DNA from: an uncultured Actinomycetes bacterium
GTDB lineage: Bacteria > Actinomycetota > Actinomycetes > Nanopelagicales > Nanopelagicaceae
Direction of reading: 5' to 3'
Length of the DNA stretch: 8,639 nucleotides
Assembly: GCA_903832395.1 (NCBI GenBank)
Contig: CAILBF010000124.1
Span: 1 to 8,639, forward strand
The notes under the pieces are model-generated. The model made no database searches. It worked only from the letters and a program-made list of their open reading frames with translations, and was not told the origin of the DNA. Shown in pieces: positions 1 to 4,718 of the stretch. Position 1 is the stretch's first letter; every line of letters begins with the position of its first letter. A program made the position numbers and the translations under genes.

Positions 1-51
1 AACAAAGTAATCTGTAATTCTTTCTCTATCTCTCCTATAGACTGCCTCACT

Positions 52-67
52 GAACGCGAAAGCGTTC
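52..67. other. Short hairpin with GAAA tetraloop upstream of the tRNA remnant
   Basis: Positions 52-57 (GAACGC) and 62-67 (GCGTTC) form a perfect six-pair stem around a GAAA loop, ending three bases before the tRNA starts. No T-run follows, so it is not a standard intrinsic terminator. It may be a processing element in the leader of the tRNA transcript or a decayed terminator of an upstream gene outside the window. The pairing is seen directly; any role is a guess. Confidence 0.45.
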
Positions 68-70
68 GTG

Positions 71-135
71 GGGCCTATAGCTCAGTCGGTAGAGCAACGG
101 ACTTTTAATCCGTGGGTCGTCGGTTCGAGCCCGAA
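71..135 (+). tRNA. tRNA-Lys (anticodon UUU), 3'-truncated
   Basis: The 5' acceptor strand GGGCCTA (71-77), the D-arm (stem GCTC 80-83 with GAGC 92-95), the anticodon arm (ACGGA 97-101, loop CTTTTAA 102-108, TCCGT 109-113), a five-base variable loop and the T-loop TTCGAGC (124-130) are all canonical. The loop gives anticodon TTT, hence lysine. The 3' side then fails: GTCGG (119-123) faces CCGAA (131-135), so the outermost T-stem pair is lost, and the next seven bases, TTGCTAG, cannot pair with the 5' acceptor strand, which needs TAGGCCC. The gene as it stands should not give a functional tRNA. This is the pattern left when a site-specific element or a deletion joins foreign DNA inside the T-arm. 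A complete tRNA-Lys must exist elsewhere. Confidence 0.8.
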
Positions 136-146
136 TTGCTAGTTCA

Positions 147-486
147 GCACATTCAGTTCTAAGCGTAAATTTATATTTAGTTATCTTCTCATCGCAGTAT
201 TCCATACTGGCTTTTGCCCCGCAAGACTTTGAAATGCATACCAAATGCATACCATTTTCAAGGTACCCCAAGGTTAGGCTGCCAGGTTTTCTAATCCTAG
301 GCAGGACTTTTCCGCAGCTGATGAAATGGCTGATCCTCAGTAGCTTTGTTGGCGTAGTTTTGAATATCTATGCCCAGGATTTGCGAGATAAATTCCTGGC
401 TGATAATTTTTGTCTTGGTGTCGGCTACATGAATGCCGGGGATAGGCACCAAGAAGTAATCCACTACCCGAAAGGTAAATATCCCC
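147..486. other. Non-coding left flank of the island
   Basis: I see no convincing gene between the tRNA remnant and the winged-helix gene. Open frames on both strands here have no ribosome binding site, unlikely composition, and overlap the better-supported gene at 487. What can be seen is a hairpin (CAGTAT 195-200 with ATACTG 204-209), a tandem 11-bp repeat at 232-253, two CAAGGT copies ten bases apart (259-264 and 269-274), and an imperfect inverted repeat (CTGCC 279-283 with GGCAG 300-304). Repeats next to a tRNA junction could be integrase or excisionase arm sites, but this is speculative. Confidence 0.4.
232..253. repeat. Tandem 11-bp direct repeat (AAATGCATACC x2)
   Basis: Two identical, immediately adjacent copies of AAATGCATACC lie at 232-242 and 243-253, each containing the palindrome ATGCAT. 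They lie about 100 bp inside the tRNA junction. Paired short direct repeats at this distance are typical of arm-type sites for tyrosine recombinases or of small regulator sites. No binding protein can be assigned. Confidence 0.6.
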
Positions 487-804
487 ATGGCAAGAAAAGC
501 GTACACATCAGAAGATCCAGCAATTTCATATCGTGCATTCGGTCTAATTGTATTTTTATGGACCACTCACCAGTCACTTTCCGCAGAAGTCCTCTCGCAA
601 TTTGCCACTGAGGGTCGTGATGCGGTTCAGAAAGCAATGGGTGAGTTGCGAAAAATGGGCCTGATTGTCACAAGACACCAAAGGACCGTAAATGGCCGTT
701 GGATGACAGGGAACTATTTTACTCAAGGAACGGCTGACCTTATGGAAAAGTATGGGATCCGCCAACAGTCTGCAATGAATTACAAAGCCATAATGAAAAT
801 GTAG
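487..804 (+). CDS. Small winged-helix DNA-binding protein, replication-initiator-like
   Basis: This 105-aa protein has one recognisable winged-helix domain. After an N-terminal strand (about residues 11-17), helices cover residues 17-27 and 32-39, the recognition-helix region is GRDAVQKAMGELRKMGLI (43-60), and the wing follows, with a turn at VNGRW (68-72) and the aromatic end NYFT. The pattern 'GRDAV..A..EL...G.I.R' recalls helix-turn-helix proteins near replication genes of actinobacterial plasmids, phages and integrative elements (DnaD or replisome-organiser type). Only the DNA-binding part is present, so it is a short version or a regulator. An in-frame stop at 457-459 leaves the ATG at 487 as the only ATG start. 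Its ribosome binding site is weak (AAAGG, 471-475, about 11 bases away). The iteron-like repeats that start 60 bases after its stop are its most likely target. Family resemblance is from memory; function is inferred. Confidence 0.6.
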   Translation: MARKAYTSEDPAISYRAFGLIVFLWTTHQSLSAEVLSQFATEGRDAVQKAMGELRKMGLIVTRHQRTVNGRWMTGNYFTQGTADLMEKYGIRQQSAMNYKAIMKM

Positions 805-864
805 CAAAAACGCATCGTAGTAAACCAGAACCTGAAAAGCCGGTTATAGATTCCATGCTCTGCT

Positions 865-915
865 ATATAGCTTATTTAACAATATAGCTTATATAGCTAA
901 ATAGCTTATATAGCA
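865..915 (+). repeat. Three iteron-like direct repeats, 17-bp period
   Basis: The core ATAGCTTAT recurs at 867, 884 and 901, exactly 17 bp apart. The last two copies extend to an identical 14-mer, ATAGCTTATATAGC (884-897 and 901-914). Just before the array lies the perfect palindrome GCTATATAGC (862-871). Regular 17-bp spacing puts the sites on nearly the same helix face. This is typical of iterons bound by a Rep protein or of cooperative operator sites. A single related copy (ATATAGCTT) recurs at 1352-1360, beyond the excisionase-like gene. Confidence 0.7.
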
Positions 916-922
916 GTAAGAA

Positions 923-945
923 TTATCCGAAAAAATTTCGGATAA
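923..945. repeat. Perfect 10-bp inverted repeat (TTATCCGAAA / TTTCGGATAA)
   Basis: TTATCCGAAA (923-932) and TTTCGGATAA (936-945) pair fully around AAA. On the plus strand the stem is followed by a run of A, and on the minus strand by TTCTTAC, so neither direction gives a clear T-tract terminator. Its place directly after the iteron-like array suggests a dimeric protein-binding site or a structural part of an origin. A weak terminator for the upstream gene remains possible. Confidence 0.55.
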
Positions 946-1136
946 AAAAACAAAATTGGTGCAAACACCAAGAAGAATCTAAAACCGGCTCTAAGGGCAA
1001 AATGAAAGTGATATGTTCGTTTTGCTAAACATTCATACCTGTCGTTATTAAACAATCCCCACAAGCCTGTTTCCAGCCGAATTTAGGCCATCTGTGGTCT
1101 GTATCTCTTGGATAATTTTCCAAGGAGGTTCAAATT

Positions 1137-1346
1137 ATGGAAAAGAGATTTACGCCAAGTGAAGTTGCGCAGATTTGTGGCGTCAAGGTTGGAACCGTGC
1201 ACGCATGGATTTCACGGCGGGAGATTGGTTCAGTAAAATTCGGCAGACGCCGCTTCATTACCCTCTTACAAATTCAAGAGCTATACAAAAACCGACAAAC
1301 AAGCGATTTCATTGATCGCACATATGCCGATGGCCCAAAGCGCTAG
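1137..1346 (+). CDS. Excisionase/MerR-type helix-turn-helix protein
   Basis: This 69-aa protein is almost entirely one HTH_17-like (excisionase family) domain. It has 'FTPSEVAQICGV' as the first helices (5-16), a recognition helix around VGTVHAWISRREI (18-30) with the conserved Trp24, and the basic wing VKFGRRRFI (33-41), followed by a short helix. Members bind DNA as small recombination directionality factors (Xis) or as transcription regulators (BldC-like). The start is well supported by an AAGGAGGT Shine-Dalgarno sequence at 1122-1129, seven bases before the ATG. It lies in the tRNA-proximal part of the island beside origin-like repeats, which favours excision control, but no integrase lies in the window. 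Regulation of the neighbouring repeats is an equally good reading. It converges on the DUF805 gene. Confidence 0.8.
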   Translation: MEKRFTPSEVAQICGVKVGTVHAWISRREIGSVKFGRRRFITLLQIQELYKNRQTSDFIDRTYADGPKR

Positions 1347-1361
1347 TTATCATATAGCTTC

Positions 1362-1418
1362 ACCTTGCAAGGTCATGTTTACCTGGTGTTACGCCCAGGG
1401 CAACCTATGACATAGGTT
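1362..1418. promoter_or_regulatory. Cluster of palindromes between the convergent genes
   Basis: Three perfect dyads lie in 57 bp: ACCTTGCAAGGT (1362-1373, no loop), GCCCAGGGC (1393-1401, one-base centre) and AACCTATG-A-CATAGGTT (1402-1418). The last spans the stop codon of the DUF805 gene. A further CCTGG/CCAGG pair (1382-1386 with 1395-1399) overlaps the second. No T-runs follow on either strand, so these are not typical intrinsic terminators. They may still serve as transcript ends for the two convergent units, or as protein or recombinase binding sites. Confidence 0.45.
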
Positions 1419-1809
1419 CAGTAGATGGAGTTGGATCAGTTCCGAATCGGTTGACTCCTTGAGTTCCCTTTGAGCAAAGCCAAACCAGCATGACTAATCC
1501 TCCAAATGGAATAAAAGTAATTAGCCACCACCAGCCTTTTCGATCGATATCGTGAAGTCTTCTGACAAATACAGAAATGCTTGGAATAAGAAGCGCATAC
1601 CCAACAAGATTTAAGGGCAATACGTAGAGTTCGAGGCCAGGGTTGTTACTCCCCGAAACTCCCGGAAACAAGGCAGCATCGAGGACCTCCGCAACAGCAA
1701 CTGATAGCCAAAAGAAGAGAACCCAGTACCAGAATTCTGATCTCTGCGCTCGCCCCCGAAAATTTGCATAATTACTAAATCCTGACTTCACAGCATTTTG
1801 AAAATTCAT
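1405..1809 (-). CDS. DUF805 family membrane protein
   Basis: This is a 134-aa integral membrane protein with the hallmarks of DUF805. FRGRAQRSEFWYW (17-29) opens the first membrane segment, RRLHDIDRKGWWWL (83-96) precedes the last segments, and the GT.G.N.FG.DP tail (115-125) closes the domain. About four hydrophobic segments are visible (roughly 27-48, 62-81, 94-112, and possibly one split), and the length is normal, so the gene appears intact. The biochemical role of DUF805 is not known. The start is supported by GGAGG at 1817-1821, which sits next to the stop of the preceding gene. With a 12-base gap it is most likely the last gene of the leftward operon. Confidence 0.88.
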   Translation of the reverse strand: MNFQNAVKSGFSNYANFRGRAQRSEFWYWVLFFWLSVAVAEVLDAALFPGVSGSNNPGLELYVLPLNLVGYALLIPSISVFVRRLHDIDRKGWWWLITFIPFGGLVMLVWLCSKGTQGVNRFGTDPTPSTEPMS

Positions 1810-1821
1810 TTTAATTCCTCC

Positions 1822-2331
1822 TTAAATTGATGAAGCGTGAAAAGTTGGGGATGGGCTCGGGCTCGAGTCATCATAAAACGACGAATACTCGGGATAAAAG
1901 TCTTGATCAAAAAGTCTTCCCGAATTAATCCAAGTTTTCAGATTTTTGATAACTAGCGAGGTTTCAGTTTTTTGAGTTCTGACATAGGCATTTTTTGTTG
2001 GTGAAAAGCATTCCGGCTTATCGTATGCAAAGTCATAGATCCTTTGATCCGATTGGAATACATTTACAAGTGAGTTTATTAGGGAGCTACTATTACTTAA
2101 ATCGTTTGGGTTTTGGAGATGGTAGCTCCAATTTGAGTGGTAATCACTCCATAAAACTTTTCCTATTTGCTCCTCTGAAAGAATCTGATGCTTCAATTTT
2201 CCACAGGAGCTAATTCCAGAGACGAAATTGGACGGAATAATATGAAGCGAGGCGCTCGCAATAAAAGCGATTACCACCAAGCCAAGAACTGCGACTCCTT
2301 TCTTGGCTTGTGAAATTTTTATATTAATCAT
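1822..2331 (-). CDS. Small exported or membrane-anchored protein of unknown function
   Basis: I do not recognise this 169-aa protein. It has a basic N-terminus (Lys5, Lys10, Lys11) and one hydrophobic segment (about 12-30) acting as signal anchor or signal peptide. A polar region rich in Asn, Ser, Tyr and Asp follows, with two cysteines (Cys43, Cys108) that could form a disulfide outside. The Ser/Pro/Thr-rich tail (156-163) resembles the extracytoplasmic linkers of other actinobacterial surface proteins and of the kinase in this window. Its ATG overlaps the TAA of the upstream gene by one base (TAATG) and no strong Shine-Dalgarno sequence is seen, so translation is probably coupled to the four-TM protein. 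This suggests a partner acting outside the membrane in the same complex. Confidence 0.7.
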   Translation of the reverse strand: MINIKISQAKKGVAVLGLVVIAFIASASLHIIPSNFVSGISSCGKLKHQILSEEQIGKVLWSDYHSNWSYHLQNPNDLSNSSSLINSLVNVFQSDQRIYDFAYDKPECFSPTKNAYVRTQKTETSLVIKNLKTWINSGRLFDQDFYPEYSSFYDDSSPSPSPTFHASSI

Positions 2332-3458
2332 TAGATTCTGGCAAAGTCCGAAGGGCTGATTTCAAATTCAGAGCTTCGAAAGTCCAACTCCAATGGTTGG
2401 AGGGAAGCATGTGCACCATTCATTTCGTCACGACGTGAATGAATATTTGAATCACGATAAACTGCGACCGCTTCTTCATACTGTGCACGGAGTAAAATCT
2501 TCTTACTTTCTAGAACTTCAAGCTCAAGATCCAGCAGCTTACTTGTGTCAATGTCATGCTCTTCAAGTGAAGCGCCTGAAGCAAACTTTGCCGCATCACG
2601 TCGAGTTTGCATGCGTCGAAGCATCCAAACCTTGCGCTTTGCTTTGTGGACTGCGCTTTCGATTTCAGAATAATGCATAAATGAGATTGCAATTCCTGCC
2701 AATACGAAAGTCAGTTGGAATGCAGAATAGAAAGCCCAGAGGTAATAAAGCTTTCCAGTGGAGCTCAATCCGGTGAGATTGCCTGAACTATTAAGTGAAT
2801 AACGTGCACGGACGTTTGAGAGGAAAACTATCAAAACCACAACGAAGACAGCTACACCCGAGAAGAAGCTATTGAACAGGCCTGACTTAGGACGTGTGCG
2901 ATCAAACTTTGATTTGAAAATAATTCCAAGTATGTGAGCAATACCAACCGAAAGACCACTAGCAGCAAGGGCTATAAGCGCTGCAGTTCCTGAATGCTCA
3001 CCCATTAAGAATTTGAAAGCGGGGACAGTGATGAAGTACTCACCGATAAATAGAAGAAATAGAAATGGGAGGTAAAAGCCATTCCCAATCATTCTGAATC
3101 GAGCGAACTTGGCCATTGGTACTTCGTCGGTGCCGCCATCTAATTGTGCTTGGAGGCGATTAAGTTCTACTTCTGCTCGCTCAAGATTCTTTTCCATAGC
3201 GGAAGAGCGCCCCTTTTCCTGGATCTGTGTCTTTAAGGCACCAATCTTTTGGGCTTCTCTGCCTAGTTTCATTTGTTCAAGCTCCAGGTCTAACTCACGA
3301 CCCTGAGCTGCATAGTTGCGTTGCAATTGGATTAAAAACGGAACGCTATTACGTCCCCAATCTTGACGAGGTACCTGGTTCTTGCCATCTCGCTTGCCTT
3401 GCTTACGAGCCAGAGCAATTACTTCTTTATTAGTTTTTGATGTATTTTTCTTAGTCAT
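2331..3458 (-). CDS. Coiled-coil protein with four transmembrane segments
   Basis: This 375-aa protein has a Lys/Arg-rich N-terminus and a first charged helix likely to form a coiled coil (about 50-107). Four hydrophobic segments follow (about 126-147, 157-181, 196-215 and 236-262), then a second charged helical region (about 265-345). Acidic residues sit inside or at the ends of membrane helices (Glu140, Glu154), and the motif GLSVGIAHILG lies in TM2. I recall no named family, but paired coiled coils around four TM helices suggest a cytoplasmic oligomerising stalk or a scaffold or channel-like assembly. The start has GGAG 7-8 bases upstream. It lies 26 bp after the VWA lipoprotein gene and is coupled to the next gene, so these three products probably work together. 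Function is unknown. Confidence 0.75.
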   Translation of the reverse strand: MTKKNTSKTNKEVIALARKQGKRDGKNQVPRQDWGRNSVPFLIQLQRNYAAQGRELDLELEQMKLGREAQKIGALKTQIQEKGRSSAMEKNLERAEVELNRLQAQLDGGTDEVPMAKFARFRMIGNGFYLPFLFLLFIGEYFITVPAFKFLMGEHSGTAALIALAASGLSVGIAHILGIIFKSKFDRTRPKSGLFNSFFSGVAVFVVVLIVFLSNVRARYSLNSSGNLTGLSSTGKLYYLWAFYSAFQLTFVLAGIAISFMHYSEIESAVHKAKRKVWMLRRMQTRRDAAKFASGASLEEHDIDTSKLLDLELEVLESKKILLRAQYEEAVAVYRDSNIHSRRDEMNGAHASLQPLELDFRSSEFEISPSDFARI

Positions 3459-3484
3459 TTTATTCTCCTTTTAGTTTTGGTGGG

Positions 3485-4504
3485 TTAGAAGCCTGAGAGA
3501 TCAGACTGTTGATTGATGTGGTTTATTCCGATTGTGTTGAAGTAGCAGATCCAATAAGAAGCGACCTGGTTAAGCAGTGTTATTGGATATTTTGAGTTGT
3601 GCTGACCAACCAAAACAACGTTGACTGATTGGTTATTGCTTGACTGTGATTGAGCATCCTTATTAGCGAGAGTGCAGGTGGAGTTGTTATCACTTCCGAC
3701 TAGTCGACGTGGAAGGGAAAGAGAGACTTCATCAACCATGTCGGAAGCGATAACAAGTGTTAAGTGAGCGGAAGGAAACTCACCGTGTGCGGCTTGGAGA
3801 TTGCTCAGGCTTGAGGAAATTGCCCCTGCAACATCAGAACCCATTGCAATACCTGGCTTTGCGATGAAATCCTTGAGTCGAAGGAGGGCACCTGCAGTTT
3901 GCTTTGCATCTTGGCAGATTGTTGTTGCAGGGATTGTCAGCGCATCGGGAAGTAGCTGCTGCTGACCGAGGCTGCTGACAACTTGCTTTACGCACTCAGT
4001 CTGATCGGCTAGGAGAGCTGAGTTCTGCCAAATCTGTGTTCGTGCTAGCTCCAGCTTGCTCCAAAGCTGGCGAGCCCCCTCAACGTTCAAGTTCTTATCA
4101 ACTATGAAGGAGTAGAGGCTTTGACTGCTGGAAAGTGAAACAAGGACGATTCTTGGGGCTTGAGCGGAGTTCTGAGTGATGAATTGAATGCTCAATCCCC
4201 GAGGAGCTACTGGATTCTGGGCGAAAGGGTTTCCCAGAGACTGTCCGGCCATGAAATCCTTAATTCCTGACCCCAAGGCATCGAGCTGAGCCATTGGATT
4301 TGTAGACCCAGAAAGGTCTAGGACGTAAGTAGCGACCTCGGGGGTCGGCATAGGAGGGAGAGCGCCTCCATCTATAACTGTTTTCACGCTGTTCCATGGT
4401 GAACAAGCCGTCAGTGGAAGGACAAGTAAAACTGACCCGAAAACAGCTGCAAAAGCCTTAAAAGCATTGTTTCTTACTGCTTCTAGAACTCCATATTCAA
4501 ACAT
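3485..4504 (-). CDS. Lipoprotein with von Willebrand factor A-like domain
   Basis: The protein has 339 aa. A hydrophobic signal segment (about 14-33) ends in the lipobox L-T-A-C with Cys34 as the lipidation site, so it should be anchored outside the cytoplasmic membrane. The VWA-like domain begins at YVLDLSGST (60-68), giving the MIDAS residues Asp63, Ser65 and Ser67. The second loop is MGSDVAGAI (221-229, Ser223 in the usual Thr position), and the third is VIASDMVD (251-258, Asp255). The metal site thus looks complete, supporting metal-dependent ligand or protein binding. Four cysteines (171, 197, 277, 320) could form disulfides. It has GAGGAG at 4511-4516, six bases before the ATG, and heads the leftward operon. 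The VWA fold is inferred from motifs only; sequence similarity beyond the motifs is not obvious. Confidence 0.78.
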   Translation of the reverse strand: MFEYGVLEAVRNNAFKAFAAVFGSVLLVLPLTACSPWNSVKTVIDGGALPPMPTPEVATYVLDLSGSTNPMAQLDALGSGIKDFMAGQSLGNPFAQNPVAPRGLSIQFITQNSAQAPRIVLVSLSSSQSLYSFIVDKNLNVEGARQLWSKLELARTQIWQNSALLADQTECVKQVVSSLGQQQLLPDALTIPATTICQDAKQTAGALLRLKDFIAKPGIAMGSDVAGAISSSLSNLQAAHGEFPSAHLTLVIASDMVDEVSLSLPRRLVGSDNNSTCTLANKDAQSQSSNNQSVNVVLVGQHNSKYPITLLNQVASYWICYFNTIGINHINQQSDLSGF

Positions 4505-4718
4505 TTTGATCTCCTCTTGAAGTGCCTATCACTTCTATAAGATTTATAGTAATTTATAGAAACCTACAATGTCAACCCCTCAAACCCAGTTTTCTTTTAT
4601 GGCGTGTCGCTTTTGGGCCATCTGAGCGTAAATCAGGAGGGAAGAAGCCCATTTTCAACTTCTAGAGCTTGGGATATAAACGTGATATAGTTTTTATAGA
4701 ATCAATCAGGAGGTTGTA
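4505..4718. promoter_or_regulatory. Divergent promoter region with repeated TTATAGAA motif
   Basis: The region separates the leftward and rightward operons. TTATAGAA occurs at 4554-4561 and 4694-4701 and, inverted, as TTCTATAA at 4533-4540; the first and last of these by position form an 8-bp inverted repeat 13 bases apart. ATTTATAG is also repeated ten bases apart (4542-4549, 4552-4559). AATCAGGAGG occurs twice (4631-4640 and 4704-4713); only the second is followed by a start codon. The rightward promoter is less clear: TATAGT at 4686-4691 and TATAGA at 4695-4700 are -10 candidates without a well-spaced -35. The shared motif could be an operator that co-regulates both operons, or simply reflect -10 sequences. 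Confidence 0.4.
4546..4575 (-). promoter_or_regulatory. Sigma-70-type promoter of the leftward (VWA) operon
   Basis: On the minus strand a consensus -35 TTGACA (plus-strand 4570-4575) is followed after 18 bases by TACTAT (4546-4551), matching four of six -10 positions. A second -10-like TATAAA lies a few bases further down. The start of transcription would fall about 35 bases before the VWA start codon, leaving a short leader with its Shine-Dalgarno sequence. Confidence 0.6.

Larger units (their letters stand above)
838..990. repeat. 13-bp inverted repeat enclosing the iteron/hairpin segment
   Basis: AGCCGGTTATAGA at 838-850 and TCTAAAACCGGCT at 978-990 are inverted copies that match at 12 of 13 positions. 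They enclose 127 bp that include both the direct repeats and the 10-bp inverted repeat, all non-coding. The outer edges show no target-site duplication, which argues against a simple MITE. The alternative is a structured origin or regulatory block with symmetric flanking sites. Confidence 0.55.
805..1136. other. AT-rich intergenic region with iteron-like repeats and nested inverted repeats
   Basis: This 332-bp gap holds no gene I can support. It contains an outer inverted repeat (838-850 with 978-990), three direct repeats spaced 17 bp apart (865-915) and a perfect 10-bp inverted repeat (923-945). The right part (about 1000-1120) should carry the promoter of the excisionase-like gene. GATAAT at 1111-1116 is a possible -10 element, but no good -35 is seen at the proper distance. 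The combination is what one expects of a small replication origin or a complex operator. Confidence 0.5.

Noticed and set aside
71..140. Group I intron interrupting the tRNA
   Set aside because: Such introns sit in the anticodon loop, which is intact here, and the missing 3' half is not found as an exact exon in the window.
297..566. Minus-strand open frame of 89 codons
   Set aside because: No Shine-Dalgarno sequence, no family resemblance, and it is antisense to the start of the winged-helix gene.
234..611. Plus-strand open frame of 125 codons upstream of and overlapping the winged-helix gene
   Set aside because: It starts inside the tandem repeat, has no ribosome binding site, shows no recognisable domain and overlaps the better-supported winged-helix frame.
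923..950. The 10-bp inverted repeat as an intrinsic terminator
   Set aside because: The T-tract is on the wrong side: the plus strand has a run of A after the stem and the minus strand has mixed sequence.
838..990. MITE or small insertion sequence with 13-bp terminal inverted repeats
   Set aside because: No flanking target-site duplication is visible, and the internal iteron-like array fits an origin or operator better. A genome-wide copy count could reopen this.
1857..1867. Reverse complement matches the tRNA T-loop segment TTCGAGCCCGA at 10 of 11 bases, a possible second att site
   Set aside because: It lies in codons for the Ser/Pro-rich tail of the 169-aa protein, where GAGCCC-type repetition arises from the amino-acid pattern. 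No other tRNA sequence flanks it.
3109..3433. Plus-strand open frames inside the four-TM gene
   Set aside because: They are antisense shadows of a clearly coding gene and lack ribosome binding sites.
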